Assembly: GCF_947623445.1 (NCBI RefSeq)
Contig: NC_135244.1
Span: 18,786,860 to 18,850,859, forward strand
Source: Clavelina lepadiformis
Lineage: Eukaryota > Chordata > Ascidiacea > Aplousobranchia > Clavelinidae
Direction: 5' to 3'
Length of the DNA stretch: 64,000 nt
The first letter of the stretch is position 1, and each line of letters begins with the position of its first letter. Shown here one piece after another: positions 1 through 12,795 of the stretch. A model generated the notes under the pieces. The model saw only the letters and a list, made by a program, of their open reading frames with translations, was not told where the DNA came from and made no database searches. A program made the translations under genes and the position numbers.

Positions 1-108
1 ATGCGCATTATGATCCATACATTAGGCGCACCGGCTTATAAGGCGCACGATCAATCTATGAGGAAAAAAAAGGATTTAAAGTGCGCCTTATGGTCCGTAA
101 AATACGGG
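1..108. repeat. Terminal fragment of a Tc1/mariner-like MITE
   Basis: The stretch contains several copies of the motif GCGCCTTAT/ATAAGGCGCA in both orientations and ends near 108 with an AAAATACGG end. This combination resembles the ends of short non-autonomous Tc1/mariner-type elements found in many animal genomes. The other end lies outside the window, so neither the target duplication nor the family can be confirmed. Confidence 0.4.
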
Positions 109-437
109 AATGCTATAAATTTGACAAATTTTTGACTTTTTTTGACAATTCAAAAAATAATCGCCCTACTTATAATAAAGAAAATGGGAATTTTATAATT
201 TAGTAATTTGTATAGACAGAATTAAGCAACTAACAGCATAGTCACGCCGTTTGAGAAATGAGAACTCATATCATCGAAGCAGAAGTAAAACAAATCATCA
301 ACCATCAATCGTCCTCGCTTATATTGTAACAATAGCAGCCAGTGTACACGATCATTATGGTGAATATGGTTGTTGTGTAATACTTCACACAAGTAATAAA
401 CAAACAAATTAATAATTTGTCATAATGGCACATATAC
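109..437. other. Probable intron, no gene seen
   Basis: This AT-rich stretch lies immediately downstream, on the minus strand, of the splice donor that ends the exon at 438-629. It is most simply the first part of that gene's first intron. The short open frame on its minus strand has no recognisable protein features. Confidence 0.4.
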
Positions 438-629
438 CTTTCTCTGTTCTCTTCTCAATTTAACATAAGCAGCCGCTCGCTTTTGTTTATTTCGAATTTG
501 CGAAATATTCCACGATAATTGGTTTCCATCAGTGCTGGATGAAGTTGTAAGATCCAGACTTGATACTGAAGCAATGTCACTAAACACACCACCAGAGCAA
601 ATACTTACTTGATCATCATCAACTTCCAT
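438..629 (-). CDS. First coding exon of an RPF1-like (ribosome production factor 1) gene, partial
   Basis: A 64-codon exon opens with ATG at 629-627 and ends at a good donor (AAAG|GTATAT). The first 40 residues are acidic and serine-rich. Residues 43-64 (ISQIRNKQKR, then a basic stretch ending REQRK) resemble the N-terminus of RPF1, which in vertebrates reads ISEIKNKQRR followed by QQRK. RPF1 is a nucleolar Brix-domain protein needed for 60S ribosomal subunit maturation. The Brix domain itself would lie in later exons beyond the left edge, so the assignment rests on a short motif. Another nucleolar protein with a similar basic N-terminus is possible. The exon ends in phase 0. Confidence 0.45.
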
Positions 630-2020
630 GTTTTAAGTGACTTAATGGGAAAATCTTGATAAAGGAGGTTTGTATGTTTATCCTATTGCATTGATTCTAG
701 ATACATAAACAAAATTGGAAACCATAATAAAAATATTCTTTGATAACAAAACTGCATTTTTGGTTGTCTTTGACAAGATGCTGGGTGTGCAAAAGGTCTA
801 TAACTTAAGGTGCGCTATCACATAGCCTACTATCAAGTGAAGGTTTTGATGTTTTAGCAATTCCCTGTACATCCGGATTGCTATAAAACTAATGTAAAAA
901 TCCCAAACTGTGTGCACAATAGATATAAAATACAGTACATTTAAATGCATTATTTGTTCCTATCAATGCATTTGAAGTGATCTTTTAAGTTCAATAAAAA
1001 CTGCACTTGAGTGCGCCATTGCCAAGCTCTGCGGACCTGTCTGACAAAGCATGTGTGCACATACTTTATCCATATAAAGTGTTACAGCTAAAATTATTTT
1101 TTTTAGTCACTTTCAACAAAAATAAAAACAAAACAAATAAGTTGTGTAAACAAGTGGGTCACAATCGAAACTTACATGAAGGCTAGGCTAGCTTAATACA
1201 GTTGTACGGACCGACTACGCCTAAAAAGTACGGCAGTTTTTGACGAGAACTCGTGCGTGCCCAGACTGAAAGACGTATAGCCTAAATTTTGACGTGACGT
1301 CGTGCACTGAAGCTTCAATTTTTTGTAAGTTTATTATTATTGGCGTTTAAGCAACCAGTTTTAATTTGTTTTATTTGTTATAAATCGGCTAAAAAACCAA
1401 GAAACCCAGCGTGCACATTGATAAACCTCATTCGTACATGTACCACACTTTCCAATATGGAGATACCTGTGCTATTCTCAAGGTTTAACACCCCACGCGT
1501 TTAGCTCCTAGTGTACCCGGAGGGAAATTCCCGTTAGTGATGATAAGTAACTTGTTAGTTCCTGTGTTTGTAATCCCAAAGATTAATTTTCTTTTTTCCA
1601 CTTTCTAATTTTCTATTTATGTACGCAACCTTTAATCTTATTACAATTACCAAGAGATCTAATTGCAAACGTTTTATCAAAATTGTTTTGTAATTTCGAT
1701 CACTAGTTCAAAAAGTAAATCTAATAAGACATGTTAACCTACATATATTTTACTTGAATTTCAAGTAATAAAATCATAATAAATTAGCCTGCTCTGTACA
1801 ACGTACAGCATTAACTTAACAAAATGCATGAAAAGTGGAATAAATACAAAAAATGTTTTGCAGAGAAAAATTGTATACAGGACATGGAAATCGAAAATGA
1901 TAATCGAGTATATAATTGTACATACGCTCTTCTCAGTCAAACAATTAAATCCTCGTTGTCAAATGATGAAGGTCTACTCCCAGTCCCTGCATGACAGGTT
2001 CAGCAGAAATTTGCATTAGT
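630..2020. other. Intergenic, nothing recognised
   Basis: AT-rich DNA between two minus-strand genes. It should contain the promoter of the RPF1-like gene and the 3' UTR of the receptor-like gene, but I see no decisive signal. The open frame at 1828-2019 on the plus strand has no domain-like features. Confidence 0.4.
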
Positions 2021-5000
2021 CTAGGTTACAGGCCAAGTTAAACAAGCTATAGTTTTTAAAATCATAGCTCTTACGGCATTTCTTAAACCCAAAAGAGTAG
2101 AGCAAAGAAACAAAGAAAGAGCAGTTTGAACCGCAAAACCAATTGCCCAAAACGGTGGCTGATGGCCCAACGTTTTCACAGACTCCATTAGTCGTGCTAT
2201 GGCAGCAAGCGACGAAAATACTATTGACCCCGATCCAACTACAAACAATATCGATATAATAATCAGATATACGATTTTCCTTTTAATGTTGCGCTGAAAC
2301 ATCCCTGTCTTTGACAGTGAGCTTTGTATATTTATTGATTTGTCATCCATGTCGTTGTTTCTCTCCAACATCTCTTGATTGTTTGTTTCAGAGACTATGC
2401 CGGATACAGATGCAACTGCTGATCGTGATGCTTGTGTTTTTGCTGGCAAATTTTGCCTATAAACTAATAATTTGAAGTTGATGTAAGATCGTAGACATAC
2501 GACAAGCAGTGTGAAGGCGTATGTCAACCAAACAGATGATATAACCAACACCGACGATTTTGTCATAGGGGCTCTCTGTATGTAACATCCTGAAACAAAA
2601 TAACTACTTTTTATATCGTCTTAACCGTTAGGCCATAACTAAAACCTTATTTAATTCAAAATATGACGGCAGTAGGCCTACATGAAGACATAATCGAATT
2701 ATAGTTACCTTTTGCGGGTGGGCACAAAGGCACTGATGGATCGGACGGAACGTATGTAAACAAACAAGCACATTCGTCAATACAATTACCATCGTATATC
2801 AAGATGGGAAGCAGCGCAGCAGGCAAAAACCATGCCATTGCAATCATGATCTTAGCTTGTCGGTGTTTGTGTCTTTTCGTCCAGTTTTTAAGCCTTTGAA
2901 AAATGATCGAATAAATAAAACGGTTAATTCAGAAAATGAAAAACATTTGCTTCAAAACAAATTTCTTATAGGCCTACCTGCTCAAGCAACCATTTTCGCG
3001 ATTGCCGGTACAAGGCCAATGACAGTTGTGAGGAACCAAGCCAGCAACAGTTCTGTGCATTTGTATGATGTCATCCGTAAGTGCTTTTATAACCAACGCA
3101 ATTGATCCAGCGTTAACTGAAAATTAATGACACTGTATGGCCTACATGCTTATCACAGAAAAAAAGTTTATTAATGTCCTTTTTAAAATATGTCTACGCT
3201 GTAAAACGTCAAAACCATAAAATGCTGCAAGTAAGTTATAAGTTACAACATATTTTTGCTAGTTAAATAAAACATAGGTCTATTGCGTGTTTCTTACCAA
3301 CAGTTGCCAGCGGTATTAAAGTCTGAAAGCCGAGCCAGAAATACAAAAGCGCTCTAGATATGTTACTTTGATTGTATATAGGCATGGTTGGGCTAACAAA
3401 TATAAATTTCCATGCAGAACTCGTGCTGCATATGAAGATAAAGAGATTGCTAGCAACTGTATTAGCCGCGTAGATATTGACCACTTTCTGTCGTAGCTTG
3501 TGTCTAGCATAAAAAAACCAAAAAAGTTAATGCATCAAATATAAAAAGAACTTTAATTATATACGCCTATCGTGATATTAAAACATTGATATTACTTTTT
3601 TAAAATCTCCGACTTGGGTTGTACATTCTATTTCTACCAGTAATTCCCAGCAATTTTTCAGTCATGACTTACAGAAAGCTTGCTAAGCTAACTTGCTAAC
3701 TTGTAAAAACTGCTAAGACATATCTCAGATCAGTTTTTTTGGTATGTAAAATAGGCCTATATTATATTACTAACTTGATATTTAGATGAATTTTTTTAAA
3801 CATTTGTTAGTATGGCAAATAAGATATATGGAGATAAGGTATATGGTAGGTTTTTTTTTCAAAAACTAAAAACGCCTTACTGCAAAAAACGTCAGGTCAA
3901 CAAAACCTAAAGAAAAGTTTCTCTTTTTTTCTCAAATTGTCTTCAAACTTATACATTTTGATTTACAGTATATATACACTCATTGTTAACTTGATAGCGC
4001 TACATTAATATATAAATAGCATTACGTACGTGAAAGATTTATTCAGTGACAAACTTCGTTGCTCACATAGCTTATCAGCCATTGCTGTGTTGTGTGTTTG
4101 AAGCATTTTATCGACCAGCACCTTTTAAACGTTTGTTCTTATCTATCAACTTTATTTGAGATCTTTGAGAAATATCAACGTTATGCGTGTTTCTTCGAAG
4201 GTTGGTAGGTGTCTCACAGTGAGCAAATGAAGATGGAATCAAAACGACGATCGGTTACTGTTTTGCTAATTGTCATAATTAGCGCTTATTCCTACGGAAC
4301 TATCGTGCAGACCTGATGATATTGTGATGTTATTTGAGTTTTTTTATTTCGTGTGTTTAACAATAAGCGCAGTACTATATTTTGGACGTGTCTAGTGTAT
4401 GCGACCCAGTTTGATTACTTCCGAATTACGTCATTCGTTCTAGAGCGCTCAATGCGTTAGTTCCGATATAATTCAGTCTAGCAATGGCAGTCTGGTATTA
4501 ACAGCCCACCGAATGCAGCTTTATTCTGTGCTCTGATAACTGTAATTGTTTCATTGAGAATCAGTAATATTTGAACATTCAAGGTATTGACAATTCGGCT
4601 CTGGTACTGTGATGCTTAACTAGGATATCAGGGGTTAATGAACGCGCTATCAATGGAGTCAGACTAGCGATCAATCGATCAAGCAATAATAATTAGCAAT
4701 GATCAACTCTAACAACACGCCCAGTCAACACAGTGTTATTAGCATGACGATGTATGTAGTTGCTCGCAGTCAAGGGTGTTGCGGTTCGCCGTAAACGTGA
4801 AATTAAATCTGGTTTCATGGACGAGAGAATTTCCGTTACAGTTCTAAATCTAAAACCTTTTCTTCGTCTTTCTTTTGTGTTAATTAGTTCCCTTACTGTG
4901 AGCGAAAAGTTTGATTCCTTTTCAGTGATATTTGGATCTAAATGCCATTGTATGATTGGATAAAATAAGAAACATGACAAGGTAAACATACAACTAATAA

Positions 5001-5248
5001 AATTGAGCTTATAAGCTTAAAAAACTAAAGGTTAATAAAACTCCAGAGGTTTCAACTAATAGTTTCTTGTAAAATTGAGCACATACCTGTAAACGATGAG
5101 CGATATCGCTATAAACAAATGAATCGATAACAAACTAGTGCCAGCAATCACCGACATAAAGAGGGCGGCTTTCTTCCCTTTTACGCAATGTAAAGTCATG
5201 GACAAATTTCCGGTTGCATTTTTGATGGCAGAACTGTAGATATCCGCA
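2021..5248 (-). CDS. Divergent seven-helix (GPCR-like) receptor, five 3'-terminal exons, 5' end not found
   Basis: Exons in coding order are 5248-5087, 3503-3298, 3116-2978, 2893-2709 and 2589-2021 (stop). All junctions are GT-AG and the phases agree, giving 419 residues without a stop. Exon 1 carries an N-glycosylation site (NATG) and helix 1. Exon 2 carries helix 2 and the start of helix 3. Exon 3 finishes helix 3, with TDDIIQMHR where class A receptors have DRY. Exon 4 has a basic loop (KRHKHRQAK), helix 4 with the usual Trp, and a Cys-rich extracellular loop (CIDECAC). Exon 5 holds helices 5-7 with a long third cytoplasmic loop. The NPxxY motif of helix 7 is absent. I cannot name a ligand or subfamily. 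An upstream exon must exist beyond 5248, because the first base of exon 1 completes a codon. Confidence 0.6.
3504..5086 (-). other. Large intron of the seven-helix receptor gene
   Basis: This 1.58-kb intron separates the helix-1 exon from the helix-2 exon. The overlapping open frames near 4693-4989 on both strands look like chance: they are not flanked by usable splice sites in a compatible phase and contain no helix. Confidence 0.5.
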
Positions 5249-7297
5249 CTGTAAAATAAACAAATTGTAAATCAGTTGGACATATTTAGGTTTACATGCG
5301 ATGCTCAATTTTCATATACTGCATGCCAATTATACAATTCTGGAAAATGTTTTAAAACATCAAAAAACTTATCGGTCACTTATAGACTGTTTAAGGCTTA
5401 TATACTATACTGTAAATAGGTTAATTTGGCCTATACTAACTAGCTTTCCGTATTTGAATCGACATTCCAATCAGAAGCAACATTGGGTGTGGAAGAAAAG
5501 TTTTCTTGAAGTATGTGAGACGACATGCTGCAGTTAGAATACTCAAACCAAATTGATGCTAAAATTTTTTCTTACTTTTAAAAATTGAAACATAACTCAT
5601 AACTCATCATTGTAAAGTTTTATAGTTTTTTTTCCCGGTTACAAATCAGCAATGAATCTCTATCAGTTTAATCAAATGATAATCAGCTATTTTATTTCCA
5701 ATAAAGCAACTGCGTTCCAGTAATCCAATCACTAATCCATTGTTTACTGGTATCAAGTTAAAAGCATAATAGGCTGATTACAGAACCTCACAAGAGTGAT
5801 TCATCGGCACGACTGCATTCTCGAAAAAGTATGGCCTAAGTCGACAGTGTGCAGGTAACCAGTCACCAACTTCTGGCTTTTCAGTATTACCTCGAAAGGA
5901 TACCAGCTTGCTCATATATACAGAAGATATTAGACTACACTACATCATCAATCTTTTACGAGCAATTAACGAAAAGTTGCCATCAATTTCACCTTCGGCA
6001 CAGCATCGAAAGAAACCTATAATTAAGGAACCTAATAATATATTAATGGATTTATGAGGTCCAACGTTAACTCTACACATTTTAAAATTATCGTTATGCC
6101 ATAAAATTTATAATTCTGCGGGAAGGTGCTCCATACGTAATGTCATACACGTGATAATTGCGTGTTTGACATCGATTTTTAGAAATTGTGCAGCAGCTAC
6201 TTTCAGTGCAGTTGAAAAGTGCTGGGATTCATTGATTAGGTCGATAGATTATTCACAGACGAAAATAAATTTTTCTGACATCCGCTAGGTCCTCTTGTCT
6301 ATATTAAATATTAGCGTTAATAATGATGCTATAATGATACGTTATTGCGCAAAGAATCGTTTCCAATATAGGTTACGCCCCAGATAGTCATTTAACGTTT
6401 ATAGAAAACTGCTATAAACGTAAAATCTTCCGTGCATTGCGAAAAGAAACGATTATTACTATTATTATAAAAAATTCCTTTGCCGAAGGTGAAAATACGA
6501 AACTCGATTGCATGTGACAAAAAATGTTTTGTAATGATCAGAGTTTTGCCAAAAGGAAGGGAAGTTTAACATGTGAAATGATGAAATATTCGCGCACTAC
6601 TTTGTCGTCTCTTCTTGTGCTAAACGCCTATTGTAACACTCTATAGGCACCAGCGCATTCTTCTACGTTTATCAAGCATGAAAGGCCTAAAGACACTCTG
6701 GTTCTTTTTGTGCGAATGCAGACGCAGCTTTCGTGATAGCGTTAAAAATTTATTTTAAAAACCTTCCATTAATGTATACAAAGCGCCTTTACCATGTCTT
6801 CAACCTATAAATGTATAAACCTTAAGTATAGTAACGTACTTTCACCTACTTTTACAGGAATGCGACGATGACGTACGGTATGGGCAAAAATAGCAAAGAT
6901 TGATCACGCAAGAAAACAGGATTATGTAACGTTTGGCGATTTTTTCTCCAAAATCATACCATTACATAACCACCGAATCAAATAAAACAGATCGTATGGT
7001 GTTGATTTTGTATAGTCGGCAAAAAACGTTGCCTAACTTGTAGCGTTTAATTCTTCTTTGTAGATTGTGAGGAAAGTAAATTTATTATACCTTCAAATGT
7101 ATCAATTATATACACTCGATAAGAGTAAGCAAGCAAGCAGTATAAGGTAACAGACAAAGCAGTATTTGTGACTTGGCACAGGCAGCTTTGATGGTGATGA
7201 AACTCTACGCCGTCTACGGTAAAAGAAAACTGACTTTTGCAAATTAGACTTTACTTTTTTATACTTTGCAGTTATTCGTCAAGTTAAAGGCGATATA
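5249..7297. other. Divergent intergenic region, nothing recognised
   Basis: It lies between the minus-strand receptor gene and the first plus-strand TspO-like gene, so it probably contains the receptor's missing 5' exon or exons and both promoters. I could not identify a signal-peptide exon with confidence. Confidence 0.35.
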
Positions 7298-9025
7298 ATG
7301 CCGGGTAAAATACTTTTATACACACTGGTTGTGTTCGCTTTTTGCAGTTTTGTTTTGTCGGTCGTCTTTTCTTACTTGAACACGGACGCCAGCAGAGGTA
7401 AGTGCGTAGGAATTTTGTTTTTTGTCATTTTGAAATGAATTTCTAAACCAAATATATTATGAGCTGTGCTTGACTTAACTCAAATAGATTACAGACTATT
7501 AAAACATAATTACGCTTTATTTAACCAATAGCACATTAGCATGTCATGTGACACAAAATTCAACTATCAAAGCTTCATTCATAAGTGCTAATGGTATTAA
7601 CTTTAAAGTGCGACTTGCTGCCTGTACATTAAAATGCTCATCATTTTCCAGGTGATGAACCCAATCCAGTAATTTCAACGTTGTACAAAAACTCAACCAC
7701 GGCTATTGACAAGAAATATCCGCAAGAAATTACTCCTATAGGGACGGTGTTTGGTATCGTTTGGCCGGTCATTTACCTGTGGAATGCTGTTGGCATTGTC
7801 TACATTTTAATTTCACTATTTCTACCCCAACACAAGAGTCCAGTGAAAATAGAACCAACCCTTACGCCTTATGTAAGTTAGCAATGTTTAATTTGTATCT
7901 TAATTTATTTTCTTAAAATGAAATCGTAAAATCGGTGAAATCGTTCGATTTGAAATGAAGCTGCATATAGCTGTACATTAGTTTTTGCATACTAACACTT
8001 TGTTACCGGCAATTTTTGCAGCACTTTTTGGTATCGTACATATTCCTCTTCCTCATCCCAATCGCGTGGCTTTTCTCTTTTGACAACGAAATCCTGGAGC
8101 TATCTTTGGCGTTTCTTATTTTGGCAGCAGTTGTAGCTTATATAACTATTGGGATTTCTTGTAAACGGACTCACGACAGCGAAAAGATTCTAAAAAAGTC
8201 AAAAAGCAAAGGTATTTTGCAGCTCATATATAGATGACATGCATCTAATAAATGTCTATAGTTGCTATTCAAAAACCTTGAGCGCTGTACCAAATGCAAA
8301 CTATGAATATTACTGGAATCCTCTGTATTCTACTGTATTGCATAAGGCGAAATAAAAGCAAAGCCGAAAGTAATTCGACTTATATATATCTTTAAATTAG
8401 CACATTAGAGTTTAATAAAAATGTTACCTCATTTTGTAGCAATGCTCTGGCTGATGAGAATCCTCGTTCAAAATGGTCTTTGCGTGTTGGCAACATGGCT
8501 GACAATTGCAATGTTGATTAACGTCGTCAACGTCATCATTTATTATAACAGCCCTGGATTAGACGTTGCGTTGCGTAGAGGTATGTTCATTGTTTACACA
8601 GTCAAAGTCGAGCGGCTATGCTGTTATTACACATTTTTAAACTTAACAGATGGATTATATGGAGCCCGATTTCAGTTTTCTGTTAATCTTTTGTAGATAC
8701 CCTTAACCAAGAAGATGCTTCGACTGTTGGACTGTCGCTGTTGATGTTTTTCATCATTTCCTGGTTTATAATTGAGAACGTGATCTGGGAGAAATATTGC
8801 CGTTATAACTTCACCATATACCCTGTTGTTATCCTCGGTTCAGGCGGCCTGGTTGCTAGGTTACGGGTGGAAGGAGGAACCCGAAACTTGATTTTAGCGT
8901 CCGTGGTTTTAGGTATAAGTTCACTCGCTTTTATCGTCAGGATAATACTGTCAGTGTATAGATCAAGATCAAGAAACCGAGGCACTAGTGGATCAGGCCA
9001 CACCCTCGGTGACAGTTCTCTGTGA
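7298..9025 (+). CDS. TspO/MBR-related (tryptophan-rich sensory protein-like) membrane protein, copy 1
   Basis: Five exons (7298-7397, 7652-7872, 8022-8211, 8440-8580, 8697-9025) give 326 residues with intron phases 1,0,1,1. About eight hydrophobic segments are visible: an N-terminal anchor, then a helix opening with EITPIGTVFGIVWPVIYLWN (residues 59-78), two around SFDNEILELS, one from WLMRILVQNG, and three in the last exon. The order of helices and the Pro-Gly...Phe-x-Ile-x-Trp-Pro...Tyr motif match the larger TspO/MBR-related 'tryptophan-rich sensory protein' family of bacteria and some invertebrates. Function in animals is unknown. Classical TspO binds porphyrins and cholesterol, but I do not infer that here. 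This is a type I paralogue, most like copies 2 and 4 (CKRTHD and a Ser/Arg-rich tail ending in LGDSSL). Confidence 0.75.
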
Positions 9026-10958
9026 CAGAATTTATATTGTAATATGAAAATCAATACAAACAAAACTTCCTCAGAAATTAAAAAGTTTATGCTGATTGCT
9101 GAACATTGCAGGATGTCGAACATTTTTTGTTGGACCTTTTCTTTGACAAAACCTTGTTTTTTTGTTTTTTGTTTTCATTCACATATATCGTTGAAGTTGT
9201 TGCAAATCACCTTTACCCATTGCAACTTATATATATATGTTTAAGCTTTAATTGTTTTTTAAAAGCTGTAAAGTATACTTACCATGTACTAACTTTCATA
9301 TTTGTAAAATAGCTCAAAGAAGATTTGAAATAAAATATCATGATTACATTTTCCGCATTTTATTGTAAGTCAAATGACTGTTACTTTTACAACTGCGAAT
9401 TTGGAAAAAAACATAAAAGTTTGTTTAAGCATCACAAAACAAAGAGAGAAAATTACAATTCAACCAAAAATATGTTTTCTCGTCCACCGACTAATCGAAC
9501 AGAGTTTTACTACAAAAGCAGTTATGTAGGCCTGATTGATGGAAGTTATGTTATGTAATCGATGTCTTATGGTATGTATGAGGCCAATCAGTTCTTCTGC
9601 TGTTGCTTCAAAACGCAGTATGACAAAGCGCATTTTTCGAGTTCTTTACCGATAGCGATTAATCGTGAAAGGTCATTTCATAGTTTTTCTGCAGCCTATA
9701 GCCTATAGGCACGGTTTTTGGTGTACTTACAGTAAGTTTGTTAAAATTAGCACAATATCGTTAGAAGCACAAGATTTCAATGCAAGTTGCAGCACCGTTA
9801 TGTAACAAATGCATTCTTTATCCATTGTGCGGAAATTAATTAATTAAATAATTAATTAAAGAGAAAAAAATAGCTAGCTAGGTATCACGAATTGCAGTAA
9901 ATGTCAAAGTAGGCAGAGACGTTTTTCTCGATAACTGTAATTACACAACGGTCGAAAAAAGGAGATCGACTAGCCAACTCTTCTATAATAATAGTAATAA
10001 TCTGTATGCTATAGAAATGTACAGTCTGTAGCCTGTAGTGCGTATAATTAGCTGCAACGATTTCATGAAACTAAAGAAGGTGTAACTGGCAACTACAACG
10101 GTAAACAAACAAGATGAATTACAGTTATTTTTTATTGTTTCCTTAGAAAAATTAAAAGGAGAAAACGTCATGGTTTAACGCCAACAGTGCAATTAAAACT
10201 TATTAAAAATTGGGCCTTTGTAATTAATGTATAGTATTGTGTATAGCTCACATTGACCCAACAAAAGGCTTTGTATAATGAGTTCAACAATTTGCTTAAG
10301 CAAATACAAATGTGGCAATATTAAAAGTGAGTGAAAGTCTAAAAACCTATTGACCTTAAGCCAGAGAAGAGTTTTTAGTAAATATACCGGCAAAAATGCT
10401 TCAACAGTATGTGGTGGCTAAGCAACTATTACCAAAGTGTGTTACAAAAAAAGCCTAAATTTGTCAACAATCATGACATATGCGTGGAAACAATTATGAT
10501 GAAATAATGTGCTTGGCGCAGGTGTTTTTTCTATTAAGTATGAACCGAACGTTTTCTGATGGCGACGATAAATAGCGTGCTTATAAGTGGGTAATGCGAT
10601 ATACACGCTTATACTATACGCTTAACCTAATAGTATTGTCTACTTGTCTTACCTATGTAGGTTAATAGGTTAAAGCGTACTCCAGTGCGTAACAGCAACA
10701 TCTTGCTTTAGTTAAGCGTTACCTAACAGGTAACTGAAGTAGGTATTTATAATGGTGAAGGCAGACCTAGCCCTAGATGCTAAACACTACAGCTCGCTGA
10801 AGAGATCGATTCTAAACTACAATCTTAACTGTTGACACTGGCTTACACCGATACCAGGAATAAACGTTTTGTGCAAAACTTACAACAAAAATGAATCACG
10901 CTACTATTTCTTTATATTACAGACGATTTTCGGGTGCAGGTAACTTTGAAGAGCAGCC
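9026..10958. other. Intergenic between copies 1 and 2
   Basis: It begins with the 3' UTR of copy 1 (AATAAA near 9330) and includes an ATTAATTA-type simple repeat near 9834-9860. From 10324 it is the left part of the duplicated block. No gene is recognised; the short frames at 9340-9558 and on the minus strand at 9983-10393 lack protein-like features. Confidence 0.5.
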
Positions 10959-12795
10959 ATGGTCAAAGTGTTGTTATATACTCTGGTTGTGTTTTCTTTT
11001 TGCAGTTATGCTTTGTCAGTTATCTTTGCTTACATGAACTCAGCTGCAAATCGACGTAAGTAAAATAGCGTCTTATATCTGGCAAAACCTGATTGTTCGC
11101 ACGGAAATGTTGTTCACACGCCAATGAGTGGACAAATGTTCAAATGTACGAGTTACGAGTGACAATTCGAGATAATTAATAATTTTTGTTAATTTCTTTA
11201 AACAAGTGCTTTGTTTTAACAAAGAAACAAGTTCATATGTAGTTTTAAACAACATCATTTTCTGCAAACTACTCACGTCGAAAAACACATTGAAATATAT
11301 ACTTGTGCAGGCGGCCAGCCAGATCCAGTCCTTTCAAGTTTATTCAAGAATTCAACTTCCTTCATCGACAGAAAATATTGGCAAGAAATTACGCCCACCG
11401 GAACAATATTCGTCATCATTTGGCCGGTCATTTACCTGTGGAATGCAGTTGGTATTTTTTATCTGTTCGCTTCACTCTTTCTACCCCAACACAGAAGTCC
11501 AGTGAAAATAGAACCGACCCTTACACCTTATGTAAGACCAAAGCGATTTATTTAGATATCTTTACCAGACTTTTATCATGTTTGTGTCGCGTTGAATCTG
11601 TTTTATTTTTTCGCCAAAAGTGAAACAACAGCTTAGCATTAAACAATTTTTTAGTTTGACATCGACAAAGTCGTGTGTAATTGTGTATGACTAATTATAA
11701 AATTCACAGTAATTAATTTCATTCATTAATAAACTACAGCCTACTTGTTCAGTTTTTTATTTATCGGCCCTTTTTGCAGCACTTTCTGATTTCCTACATT
11801 ATGTTGTTCCTCCTCCCCATCGCGTGGATTTTCTCCTTTGACAACGAAATCCTGGAGCTATCTCTGACGTTTCTTATTTTGGCAGCCTTGGCAGCCTATG
11901 TGACCATTGGTATATCCTGTAAACGGACTCACGACAATCATAAGATATTAAAGAACTCAAAAAGCAAAGGTATGTCTGCTAATGAAAGTTTGTCATTGTT
12001 CTTATAGAGCTAACCTTGCCAAGGCCTTGAGTGCTATAAATATACTAATACTGTTTTAACAAACCGTCCTAAATGAAAATAAAACGCATTTACTTTGAGT
12101 TTATTATATTCTTTATATTACGGACGATATCACTGAAGTATTTTTATTGTATTGTACTGGATATGTTTTTGCATATAGTAATACACTATAATACCTCATT
12201 TTGTAGCAATGCTCTGGTTGACGAGAATCCTTGTTCAAAATGGTCTTTGCGTGTTGGCAACATGGCTGACAATTGCAACGTTGATTAACGTCGTCAACGT
12301 CATCATTTATTATAACAGCCCTGGATTAGAAGTTGCATTACGTAAAGGTGCGTTCATTGTTCTTGCGTTCAAAATGAAACAGTTATGGTACTACCGTGCT
12401 AGACGTTATTAAAACTTATCAAACAGATTATGTGGAACCTAAATTCAGCTTTCCTTTTTCCCATAGATACCCTTAACCAAGAAGATGCTTCGACTGTTGG
12501 ATTGTCGATTTTGTTGTTTTTCATCATTTCCTGGTTTATAATTGAGAACGTGATCTGGGAGAAATATTGCCGTTATAACTTCACCATATACCCTGTCCTT
12601 ATCCTCGGTTCAGGCGGCCTGGTTGCTAGGTTACGGGTGGAAGGAGGAACACGAAACTTAATTTTAGCGTCCGTGGTTTTAAGTATAAGTTCACTCGCTT
12701 TGATCGTCAGGATAATACTGTCAGTGTATAGATCAAGGTCAAGAAACCGAGGCAAAAGTGCTTCACCATACACCCTCGGTGACAGTGCTTTGTAA
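10959..12795 (+). CDS. TspO/MBR-related membrane protein, copy 2 (type I)
   Basis: Exons 10959-11055, 11311-11531, 11780-11969, 12207-12347 and 12467-12795 give 325 residues, with the same phases as the other copies. The start MVKVLLYTLVV parallels MPGKILLYTLVV of copy 1, which supports this ATG. The second helix reads EITPTGTIFVIIWPVIYLWN. Exon 4 encodes LWLTRILVQNG. The last exon carries the conserved LNQEDAST and the helix block around ENVIWEKYCRYN. A polyadenylation signal (AATAAA) lies at 12926-12931. It is nearly identical from exon 3 onward to copy 4, its partner in the duplicated block. Confidence 0.75.

Noticed and set aside
2985-3075. Apparent transmembrane helix (ELLLAWFLTTVIGLVPAIAK) on the minus strand
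   Set aside because: It is in a frame that stops before the exon's donor. The frame that agrees in phase with both neighbouring exons gives a different, non-helical sequence, so the hydrophobic run is a shifted-frame coincidence.
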